A stretch of 5,367 bases of DNA from Burkholderiaceae bacterium (GTDB taxonomy: Bacteria > Pseudomonadota > Gammaproteobacteria > Burkholderiales > Burkholderiaceae_E): NCBI GenBank assembly GCA_023258775.1, contig JALQWJ010000120.1, positions 1 through 5,367 on the forward strand, read 5' to 3'. Numbering within the stretch: the first letter of the stretch is position 1; the number at the start of each line of letters is the position of its first letter. The translations under genes and the position numbers were made by a program. Below, in pieces: positions 1 to 4,485 of this stretch. The notes beneath the pieces are model-generated. The model was not told where the DNA came from and did not search any database. It saw only the letters and a program-made list of their open reading frames with translations.

Positions 1-5
1 CTGGT

Positions 6-33
6 CCCAACAAGCGCTAATTCAGTGCTTGGG
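6..33. repeat. Imperfect hairpin with a 5-nt AATTC loop
   Basis: AAGCGCT (12-18) pairs with AGTGCTT (24-30), including one G-T pair, around the loop AATTC (19-23). CCC (6-8) pairs with GGG (31-33) after a 3-nt bulge. No T run follows, so it is not a classical intrinsic terminator, although it may sit at the end of a gene to the left of the window. Confidence 0.4.
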
Positions 34-94
34 AAGTTACCTATCAATAAGCAAAAACCATCTCTGAGCGGCGGAGTGTATATCGCTTTCATTA

Positions 95-133
95 CAAAAC
101 AAAGTGTTTTGCGCAAAAACATTTGCTTTGTTT
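95..133. repeat. Nested inverted repeats, A/T-rich
   Basis: Three pairings share this stretch. CAAAAC (95-100) pairs with GTTTTG (106-111) around the 5-nt loop AAAGT. AAACAAAG (97-104) pairs perfectly with CTTTGTTT (126-133). Inside that second pair lies the 12-bp palindrome TTTTGCGCAAAA (107-118). The pairings are mutually exclusive, so the region could switch between folds as RNA or be extruded as DNA. This is direct observation; no function is assigned. Confidence 0.55.
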
Positions 134-162
134 GGTAACATATTTGTCGAAAATATGTTACC
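134..162. repeat. Perfect 12-bp inverted repeat, 5-nt loop
   Basis: GGTAACATATTT (134-145) and AAATATGTTACC (151-162) are exact reverse complements around GTCGA (146-150). A perfect 12-bp arm is very unlikely by chance in a window of this size. It could be a hairpin in a transcript or a binding site for a dimeric protein. There is no adjacent T run and no coding gene directly next to it. Confidence 0.85.
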
Positions 163-205
163 TGAGATCAGAATTAACCTGACTCGATGGTTTGGATGCG
201 ATTAC

Positions 206-226
206 CGCTTACGACCCGGTGAAGCG
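206..226. repeat. Small bulged hairpin
   Basis: CGCTTAC (206-212) can pair with GT (219-220) plus AAGCG (222-226), leaving G221 as a bulge and a 6-nt loop. It lies between the two strong inverted repeats and would be a plausible middle helix if the region is transcribed as one RNA. Taken alone it could be chance. Confidence 0.25.
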
Positions 227-247
227 AGGGGTGAAAGGCTTATTGCC

Positions 248-278
248 GCAAAGATTGCTGCACCGCAGCAATCTTTGC
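248..278. repeat. Perfect 13-bp inverted repeat, 5-nt loop
   Basis: GCAAAGATTGCTG (248-260) and CAGCAATCTTTGC (266-278) are exact reverse complements around CACCG (261-265). Its architecture matches the repeat at 134-162 (12 to 13-bp arms, 5-nt loop) while the sequence is unrelated. That pattern points to selection on structure rather than on a shared sequence. Confidence 0.88.
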
Positions 279-282
279 TCAG

Positions 283-299
283 GGAATCCATGCGATTCC
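283..299. repeat. Short 6-bp hairpin, 5-nt loop
   Basis: GGAATC (283-288) pairs with GATTCC (294-299) around CATGC (289-293), and a G-T pair (282/300) can be added. It begins only four bases after the strong hairpin ending at 278 and again has a 5-nt loop. Confidence 0.5.
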
Positions 300-312
300 T
301 ACTTTGCGCAGC

Positions 313-332
313 CACGGAATTCCCGTGTTTTT
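313..332 (+). terminator. Candidate intrinsic terminator
   Basis: CACGG (313-317) pairs with CCGTG (323-327) around AATTC (318-322), followed directly by TTTTT (328-332). A GC-rich stem plus a T run is the form of a Rho-independent terminator reading rightward. The stem is only 5 bp, so it would be a weak one. It sits 63 bp before the start of the 396-707 gene, so it would end a transcript covering the hairpin region and insulate that gene from it. No T run appears on the opposite strand. Confidence 0.45.
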
Positions 333-357
333 GAAAGGCATCGTTCTTGATGCAAGC

Positions 358-363
358 TACAAT
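358..363 (+). promoter_or_regulatory. Candidate -10 box for the small Cys protein gene
   Basis: TACAAT matches the TATAAT consensus at five of six positions and lies 32 bp before the ATG at 396, predicting a start near 370 and a leader of about 26 nt. The best -35 match, TTGAAA at 331-336, is 21 bp away, longer than the usual 16-18, so the promoter is uncertain. It lies just beyond the candidate terminator, which fits independent transcription of the gene. Confidence 0.35.
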
Positions 364-395
364 TAGGGTTTTTCTGTGTTGAAAAAGGATGACTT

Positions 396-707
396 ATGGG
401 CCTATTTGGTAAAAAAGAGCCTCCACCACCGCCACCCGACCCCAACGTGGTTCGAGTCCGTCCTGAACTTACCTGCTGCGCGACTTGCCTATGGTGGATG
501 GGCAAACGAAATTACGTGAAGCAAACTGAACAATTGACTGAGACGAAAAAGGGTAAGACTGATATTTTCATCCGCGTTAACAAGACTGAAACAGGTCAGT
601 GCGGGAACGTGAAAATGGACCAGCAGTACGGCACCCCTTATCCACCCGCGTATCACTGCGACGGATACCAGAGTTGGTTCGTCAATGGGCTTCCAAACCA
701 GCGCTAG
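396..707 (+). CDS. Small cysteine-containing protein with poly-Pro N-terminus
   Basis: This is a 103-residue protein I cannot name. The ATG start is well supported: AAGGA lies at 385-389 with a 6-nt spacer. Residues 1-8 form a basic lead, and 9-14 are an uninterrupted proline run. Cysteines are at 27, 28, 31, 69 and 88, in the order CCATCLWW, then GQCGN, then YHCDGYQSW. A C-x2-C followed by aromatics, then a G-x-C, then a final C followed by an aromatic is a layout I associate with small uncharacterised proteobacterial and phage-borne proteins assumed to bind a metal or an Fe-S cluster through four Cys. Here the middle (residues 40-66) is expanded with lysines and threonines. There is no signal peptide or membrane segment, so it is probably cytoplasmic. 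It converges on the histidine kinase gene and overlaps its last 26 bp, giving no hint of a shared job. Confidence 0.75.
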   Translation: MGLFGKKEPPPPPPDPNVVRVRPELTCCATCLWWMGKRNYVKQTEQLTETKKGKTDIFIRVNKTETGQCGNVKMDQQYGTPYPPAYHCDGYQSWFVNGLPNQR

Positions 708-2103
708 GCGCTTTGGGCAGCGCAGGGAATCGCAGTCTGATGCTTGTGCCGGGATCGGGCGAGTTTGAGTCAAGCGTCAGGTCTGCCTTCAAGATTCTGC
801 AGTATTCCGCAACCAGGTATAGGCCAAGGCCAGTTCCGATGCGCAAAGCAATTGGCGAGGATCCTTTGAACCAGCGTTCAATGACACGATCCCACTCTTT
901 GCGATTGATGCCTGGCCCATTATCGACAATCGTGAGCACGACGCTGCCATCATGCTCAGAGTCAATACCCATGGTAATTGTTGCTAAGCCAAGGTTGGTC
1001 GGCTTGCCGTAGCGCAGACTATTGTCAATGAGGTTATCGAGAATGCCGTCGATAAGCGAAGTCTGTCCGATGACCTCAACCGGTCTATCGACGCCGCGAA
1101 CACCCAAATCAACGCCTAGTGCATCCGCACGCCGCAAGTGCCTGAGCAAGGCTTCTCGAACACTCTGGTCAAGCCTCATGGTCTTTAGCTGCAAGACTTC
1201 GCGCGCTTCAACCACAAGCGCCAGAGCAAGCAACTGATCAATCGTATGACTTGCGTGTTGCTGGCGTTCCAGCACTGCGATGAGCTGTTCACGCCAAACG
1301 GCTGGCTTGTCTTGGGCTAGACCATATTCAGCCAAGGCACGAATCCCTGCGAGCGGCGTTCTTAATTCGTGCGCGACGTTGCCAGCGAACTCTCTTTGGC
1401 TCTGGACGATACCGGAGATCCGCAGGAGCAGTGCGTTAATGGCCTGGCCCAATCGCCTGATCTCTAGCGTTCCACCTGCCTCCGGAATCGGTTCTAAATC
1501 GTGTTCATCACGATCGTTAAGGCTGGCTGCGAGGGAAGAAAGCGGTTGTACATCCTCTCGAATTGCGCGCCTTAACCAAAGCGCCAAGCCCAAGAGCAAA
1601 AGTAGCTGCGGGCCGAGAGAGTAAAGCAATAAGGAGCGAAACAGTTGATCCTGGCTCTTGGTCGTCTGTGCAATAACAACTTTAAATGGCGCCGGTCCGG
1701 CGCGAGCAATCACAACGGCACGTAAGTACTGCCCTTGCAAGTTAAGTTCAGTGAAGACCGGCGGGTGCAGTGAATCAAGCGCAGGCAGGAAGAGTCTCGA
1801 ATGCCCCGCGATCAAACGACCATCAGGATGAAAAACAGCCAAGAACAGCACTTCGTCACGGTCAAAAAGGAGTGTCTCAGTCTCATTCGACGAAAGACCA
1901 AGGCTCAAACGATTCTTATCGTCAAGGCGCACATGGCTAGCGACGGCATATGCGTCATCGAGCAAGGCTCGATCAAAGGCCTTTTGCGTGAAATAGCGCG
2001 ATACACCGGTGATCACAAGCGTACCGGCAAACCACATGATGGCAAGTGGTAGGATCACTCGTCGCACCAAGCGGGCTTGGAGTGAGGGAAGCCCGGAAGT
2101 CAA
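682..2103 (-). CDS. Sensor histidine kinase, TctE/QseC-like
   Basis: This 473-residue inner-membrane sensor kinase would autophosphorylate and pass the phosphate to the regulator encoded just upstream (2100-2786). Domains in order: a short basic cytoplasmic N-terminus; membrane helix 1 at about 15-36; a periplasmic sensor region at about 37-155; membrane helix 2 at about 156-177; a HAMP-like linker at about 178-232; then the catalytic core. The phospho-acceptor is His245 in HELRTP. The N box is around DNLIDNSLRY (356-365, Asn361), G1 is DNGPGI (394-399), the F region is ERWFKG (409-414) and G2 is GTGLGL (423-428). All key residues are intact and the length is normal. The start is a TTG in the TTGA overlap with the regulator's stop, supported by an excellent Shine-Dalgarno at 2109-2117. 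The periplasmic part has His92, His101 and His113, which could touch a metal, but this is only a guess. Confidence 0.95.
   Translation of the reverse strand: MTSGLPSLQARLVRRVILPLAIMWFAGTLVITGVSRYFTQKAFDRALLDDAYAVASHVRLDDKNRLSLGLSSNETETLLFDRDEVLFLAVFHPDGRLIAGHSRLFLPALDSLHPPVFTELNLQGQYLRAVVIARAGPAPFKVVIAQTTKSQDQLFRSLLLYSLGPQLLLLLGLALWLRRAIREDVQPLSSLAASLNDRDEHDLEPIPEAGGTLEIRRLGQAINALLLRISGIVQSQREFAGNVAHELRTPLAGIRALAEYGLAQDKPAVWREQLIAVLERQQHASHTIDQLLALALVVEAREVLQLKTMRLDQSVREALLRHLRRADALGVDLGVRGVDRPVEVIGQTSLIDGILDNLIDNSLRYGKPTNLGLATITMGIDSEHDGSVVLTIVDNGPGINRKEWDRVIERWFKGSSPIALRIGTGLGLYLVAEYCRILKADLTLDSNSPDPGTSIRLRFPALPKAPSAGLEAH
700..712. repeat. GC hairpin over the stop codon of the small gene
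   Basis: AGCGC (700-704) pairs with GCGCT (708-712) with a 3-nt loop that is the TAG stop codon of the 396-707 gene; three T bases follow. It lies inside the convergent overlap and in the C-terminal codons of the histidine kinase. It could be a weak terminator or chance. Confidence 0.25.
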
Positions 2104-2786
2104 GCAGACTCCTCCTCAACCCGATAACCCATACCGCGCAGCGTTCTAATCGAAGCGCCAGAACCGACAAGCTTTTTTCGTAACCGCGAAATGAAAGCCT
2201 CAAGTGCATTATCAGTCAGCATATCGGCAAAATCCGATAACTTGTCAGCAAGATCTTTCTTACTGACGGTTCTACCCGGCGGAGACAAAAGCTCGCAGAG
2301 CACGTCAAACTCACGGGCCGGCAATATCATTTCGACTTCATTGAGATAAACACGACGCTGACTGCGGTCAAAGCACAGGCCACCGACCACAACACGATCG
2401 ATGGATCCCTGACGCCTGCGAACCAGTGCCCTAAGACGCGCCGACAACTCGGCGAGCTCAAAAGGTTTACCCAGGTAGTCATCGGCACCAGCGTCAAGAC
2501 CAGCAATACGCTCATCGGTTCGATTTCGAGCTGTCAAAATAAGCACAGGCGTTGAATCGCCCTGCCGCCGCATGACTCGAAGCAAATCGAGTCCGCTACC
2601 TCGATGACCTTCAGTATTGACCGGAAGGTTCAAGTCGAGGACAACAGCATCGAAGCTATGCGCAGCCCATAAATGCCTGGCAATGGCTAAGTCATTGGCA
2701 CAATCTAGACGCATGCCACCATCACTCAGGCTTCGCTGAATGATATCGAGCAATACAGCATCGTCTTCCACGAGCAAAATACGCAT
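2100..2786 (-). CDS. OmpR/PhoB-family response regulator (QseB/TctD-like)
   Basis: This 228-residue DNA-binding response regulator has a receiver domain at 1-118 with acidic pocket Glu7, Asp8 and Asp9, phospho-acceptor Asp51 (VVLDLNLP), Thr85 and Lys107 (GKPF). After a short linker the winged-helix DNA-binding domain occupies about 130-225, with the family signatures in NALEAFISRLRKKL and RGMGYRVEE. Phosphorylated dimers of this family bind direct repeats with about 11-bp spacing, the arrangement seen in the adjacent intergenic region (2808-2877). It is the first gene of the leftward operon and overlaps the kinase gene by 4 bp. The ATG start gives the classic MRILLVEDD opening, but there is no visible Shine-Dalgarno. 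One oddity: residues 56-64 between LNLP and GLDLL are about six longer than usual for this loop after the phosphorylated Asp. Confidence 0.95.
   Translation of the reverse strand: MRILLVEDDAVLLDIIQRSLSDGGMRLDCANDLAIARHLWAAHSFDAVVLDLNLPVNTEGHRGSGLDLLRVMRRQGDSTPVLILTARNRTDERIAGLDAGADDYLGKPFELAELSARLRALVRRRQGSIDRVVVGGLCFDRSQRRVYLNEVEMILPAREFDVLCELLSPPGRTVSKKDLADKLSDFADMLTDNALEAFISRLRKKLVGSGASIRTLRGMGYRVEEESA
2109..2117 (-). promoter_or_regulatory. Strong Shine-Dalgarno fixing the TTG start of the kinase
   Basis: On the minus strand GAGGAGGAG stands 5 nt before TTG at 2103-2101. The same bases encode the Glu-rich C-terminus of the regulator. A strong site next to a weak start codon within a 4-bp overlap is typical of translational coupling and decides this start over later in-frame TTG/GTG codons at residues 12, 13 and 16. 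Confidence 0.8.
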
Positions 2787-2792
2787 GGCTAG

Positions 2793-2798
2793 ATCATG
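2793..2798 (-). promoter_or_regulatory. Possible -10 box of the regulator-kinase operon
   Basis: On the minus strand CATGAT matches TATAAT at four of six positions and ends 6 nt before the ATG of the response regulator, which would give a transcript with almost no leader. That fits the absence of a Shine-Dalgarno there. No recognisable -35 is present; the operator half-sites lie upstream, so autoregulation by the regulator is plausible. An alternative is TAAACA further upstream on the same strand. Confidence 0.25.
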
Positions 2799-2807
2799 CA
2801 GTCCATT

Positions 2808-2877
2808 GTTTAGCTCAGCTTGGTGTTTGCTTAGGGTCAGTCAGCTTTGTGTTTGCTTAGGGTCAGCTTACGGTCAG
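2808..2877 (+). promoter_or_regulatory. Operator array for the OmpR-family regulator
   Basis: Six 11-bp half-sites can be laid out without gaps except one. The first block is GTTTAGCTCAG (2808), CTTGGTGTTTG (2819) and CTTAGGGTCAG (2830). A 4-bp TCAG spacer (2841-2844) follows. The second block is CTTTGTGTTTG (2845), CTTAGGGTCAG (2856) and CTTACGGTCAG (2867). The best pair is CTTAGG-N5-CTTACG at 2856-2872. OmpR-family regulators such as PmrA and QseB bind CTTAA-like half-sites with 5-bp gaps, so this matches in form. The array ends 11 bp before the -10 box of the TolC gene, placing it over the -35, where an activator of this family contacts RNA polymerase. It lies between divergent operons and may serve both. 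Confidence 0.75.
2815..2866 (+). repeat. 26-bp tandem direct repeat, two copies
   Basis: Positions 2815-2840 and 2841-2866 are identical at 25 of 26 bases; the single difference is G2822 versus T2848. A third, partial copy continues to 2877. The near-identity points to a recent duplication of a pair of regulator half-sites. A 26-bp offset is about two and a half helical turns, so the two copies would lie on opposite faces of the DNA. Confidence 0.93.
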
Positions 2878-2888
2878 GTTCGACTCGT

Positions 2889-2894
2889 TATAAC
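2889..2894 (+). promoter_or_regulatory. -10 box of the TolC-family gene
   Basis: TATAAC matches the TATAAT consensus at five of six positions. A 17-bp spacer places the -35 at 2866-2871 (GCTTAC), which has no useful match to TTGACA but lies on the last operator half-site. A good -10 with a poor -35 under an activator site is the usual form of a promoter activated by an OmpR-family regulator. The predicted start of transcription is at or within a base or two of the ATG at 2902. Confidence 0.6.
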
Positions 2895-2901
2895 ACTGGC
2901 C

Positions 2902-4296
2902 ATGAGCATACGACGAAAGATCATCAAGCGGAAGCTTCAATGGCTTCTTCGATCAATTTGCTTCATTTGGGCCTTGACCTCGATCGAATCGAGCGCACAA
3001 GCACTGAGGCTCATCGGTCTGCACGAAAGCTTAGAAGCAGCACCTAAGCACGAGCGCGTCCTTGCGGCGTTGAGAATCGCCGAGGCGGCAGATGCCGAGA
3101 TTCGCATTGCTGATCGATCACCAGCGCCCATGCTTAGCGCGAGCCTTGCTTCAATCGATCTTGAACATGGTCTTGGATCAGGGCCATTGTTTAATGGTAA
3201 ATCGATCGATAAAGGCCTGGGCTTTGACTGGATTTGGGAGCGGGGCGAGAAGCGCGCGTTGCGAACGAGTGTGTCAAAAGCACAAGCGCTGGCGCTTCGC
3301 GCAGAGTATCAAGAGAGCATCAAGCAACAACAGCTAATCATTATCGATCTATTTTACGAAACTTTATCAGCTCAGGATCGTTTGATTATTCTTAACGATT
3401 TGGCGAAGAGCGCCGAGAGTCTCGTAAAGCTTGCAACACAGCGTTTTCGCCTGGGCGACATCTCAGCGCAGGATTTGGTGCGCCTGGAAATCGAGGCCGA
3501 ACGTGCATCTGGTGACTTAAGACAATCACATTGGCTGCTCGATCGTGCAAAGCTCCAATTGCGCCTTGCGGTGGGCTCACCGCTAGGTCCTCAAGTCGCA
3601 GGCTCAGCGAACACCGATCGTACAAAAAACCTGCTCCATGTCCGGTTGCCAAATAGCGAAGATGCCAGCAATCGTGATAACCAAGATTCTTTGGGTGAGC
3701 TATCGTGGGGAGTCGCAAGCGATTGGCCCAAGGTAATCGGCGTACCCAAAGTAGCACTTGAGAAACTTGCCGATGAGACACCTGCGGTCAAGGCCGCTTG
3801 GGCTCGGCTACAAAGTGCAAAATCACAAATCGAGCTTGCCCGCGCACAAGACGTCAGCGATCCGAGCTACGGGGTGGGCTTTAATCACTATCCGGGCACA
3901 AGCAAAGCAATACTAGGCCTTAGAGCTTCTATACCGTTATACAGTAAGCACTACTTCGAGGGCGAAAAGCAGCGTGCGCAGGCACTTTGGCAAGTCGCAG
4001 AGGCGCAACATGCGGAACTTGTCAGGCGAACGGTCACAGAGCTTGAGGTTTTATATCAGACTCGTGCAAATGCTTATGCCCGTTTGACCCAATTCGAAAA
4101 TGAAATGCTTCCCAAAAGCTTGAAGGTTGCACTGCAAGCGGAACAGGCTTTTGCAAAGGGTGGCCAAACACTTACGGATCTGCTCGAAACACGCCGAACC
4201 CTTAAATTGATTCAACTTGAGGCACTGCAGTGGCGTACGGAGTTTGCTAAAGCTGAGCGTGCATGGACAGTCAGACTCGATCGTTCTACCCCTTAG
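2902..4296 (+). CDS. TolC-family outer-membrane efflux protein (CzcC-like)
   Basis: This 464-residue protein should form the outer-membrane channel of a tripartite efflux pump. Residues 1-34 form a signal peptide: a long basic segment (MSIRRKIIKRK), a hydrophobic stretch and a cleavage site after Ala-Gln-Ala34. The mature part has two outer-membrane efflux repeats, at about 35-228 and 292-460. Each ends in the helical signature of the family: RFRLGDISAQDLVRLE (181-196), then AFAKGGQTLTDLLETRRT (416-433). The linker at 230-290 is polar and poorly conserved in look. Length is normal for CzcC-type proteins. ATG 2902 is chosen because it starts the signal peptide; longer in-frame starts at 2740 and 2785 would run through the operator array. 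It has no Shine-Dalgarno and probably a leaderless mRNA. The adaptor gene follows at 182 bp; divergent regulator genes suggest induction by their signal. Confidence 0.93.
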   Translation: MSIRRKIIKRKLQWLLRSICFIWALTSIESSAQALRLIGLHESLEAAPKHERVLAALRIAEAADAEIRIADRSPAPMLSASLASIDLEHGLGSGPLFNGKSIDKGLGFDWIWERGEKRALRTSVSKAQALALRAEYQESIKQQQLIIIDLFYETLSAQDRLIILNDLAKSAESLVKLATQRFRLGDISAQDLVRLEIEAERASGDLRQSHWLLDRAKLQLRLAVGSPLGPQVAGSANTDRTKNLLHVRLPNSEDASNRDNQDSLGELSWGVASDWPKVIGVPKVALEKLADETPAVKAAWARLQSAKSQIELARAQDVSDPSYGVGFNHYPGTSKAILGLRASIPLYSKHYFEGEKQRAQALWQVAEAQHAELVRRTVTELEVLYQTRANAYARLTQFENEMLPKSLKVALQAEQAFAKGGQTLTDLLETRRTLKLIQLEALQWRTEFAKAERAWTVRLDRSTP

Positions 4297-4387
4297 TTAC
4301 TGCATTTTATTGACTAAGGCTTTGTGAATACAGCCTATTGACTGTACCGACCTGGGTACCCTTTAGCAACTGAGCTTTATGGACAAG
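4296..4387 (+). repeat. Imperfect direct repeat after the TolC gene
   Basis: The stretch 4296-4318 resembles 4366-4387 (shared elements ACTG, TTAT, GAC and AAG in the same order, one 1-bp gap), 70 bp apart. TTGACT also occurs twice (4310-4315 and 4338-4343). Neither TTGACT has a convincing -10 at the right distance. It may be decayed duplication or chance. Confidence 0.2.
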
Positions 4388-4478
4388 CGATTGCCAATTC
4401 GCCCCAGGCTTGACGATATATCAGCTTACTTTCAGGACATTTGATGACCACCTTTGACCTTAAGGCATACAACACGAA
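4297..4478 (+). other. Long gap between TolC and adaptor genes
   Basis: These 182 bp contain no gene longer than the 13-codon ORF at 4444-4485. They hold weak hairpins (AGGCT 4317-4321 with AGCCT 4332-4336; GTACC 4344-4348 with GGTAC 4355-4359), neither with a proper T run, and an operator-like site near the right end. Genes of such efflux operons are usually packed more tightly, so the gap suggests separate control or uneven expression of the channel and the rest of the pump. Confidence 0.4.
4421..4436 (+). promoter_or_regulatory. Second copy of the regulator half-site
   Basis: This 16-bp stretch, TCAGCTTACTTTCAGG, matches 2863-2878 in the divergent operator array at 14 of 16 positions, the only differences being TT for GG in the middle. 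It lies 42 bp before the adaptor ATG. The half-site upstream (4414-4424) keeps only its TCAG end, so this is a weaker site than the main array. No good -10 stands at the distance seen for the TolC promoter. Confidence 0.4.
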
Positions 4479-4485
4479 ATGCTGA
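4444..4485 (+). CDS. Possible 13-codon upstream ORF overlapping adaptor start
   Basis: An ATG at 4444 with AGGA (4434-4437) 6 nt upstream opens a frame for MTTFDLKAYNTKC that stops with TGA at 4483-4485, overlapping the adaptor's start codon (4479-4481) by 7 bp in another frame. Its ribosome site is better than that of the adaptor itself. It could couple translation of the adaptor to ribosomes finishing this short frame. The peptide resembles nothing known to me, and a frame this short can arise by chance. Confidence 0.35.
   Translation: MTTFDLKAYNTKC

Larger units (their letters stand above)
1..395. other. Gene-poor region rich in inverted repeats
   Basis: I find no credible coding region here. 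The only open frame of any length, a GTG-started frame at 104-334, runs straight through several perfect inverted repeats, has no Shine-Dalgarno sequence and resembles nothing I recognise. What the stretch does hold is a series of hairpin-forming inverted repeats (6-33, 95-111, 134-162, 206-226, 248-278, 283-299, 313-327), a T run at 328-332 and a -10-like box at 358-363 serving the gene at 396. The upstream neighbour lies outside the window, so 6-33 could belong to its 3' end. The density of structure suggests a structured RNA or a repeat element; which of these cannot be decided from one sequence. Confidence 0.6.

Noticed and set aside
134..278. Integron attC site or insertion-sequence ends
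   Set aside because: The hairpins lack the GTTRRRY/RYYYAAC core pair of attC, have no unpaired extrahelical bases, and no transposase or target duplication is visible.
206..278. tRNA-like fold
   Set aside because: There is no acceptor stem, anticodon arm or T-loop sequence; the stems do not form a cloverleaf.
104..334. GTG-started open frame of 76 codons
   Set aside because: It has no ribosome site, runs through several perfect inverted repeats and shows no domain or signal pattern.
599..1012. Rightward open frame of 137 codons
   Set aside because: It lies mostly antisense to the C-terminal catalytic region of the histidine kinase, whose motifs are intact; it is a shadow frame.
2808..2877. 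CRISPR array
   Set aside because: The repeats are directly adjacent without unique spacers and number only two, which fits an operator, not CRISPR.
2740..2901. Longer N-terminus for the TolC-family protein
   Set aside because: The extension would overlap the regulator gene and the operator/promoter region and would bury the signal peptide, which begins naturally at 2902.
3392..3781. Leftward open frame of 129 codons inside the TolC-family gene
   Set aside because: It is the opposite strand of a confidently recognised outer-membrane protein gene and has no family resemblance.
4344..4363. Terminator after the TolC-family gene
   Set aside because: The GTACC/GGTAC stem is 5 bp and only three T bases follow, too weak to call.
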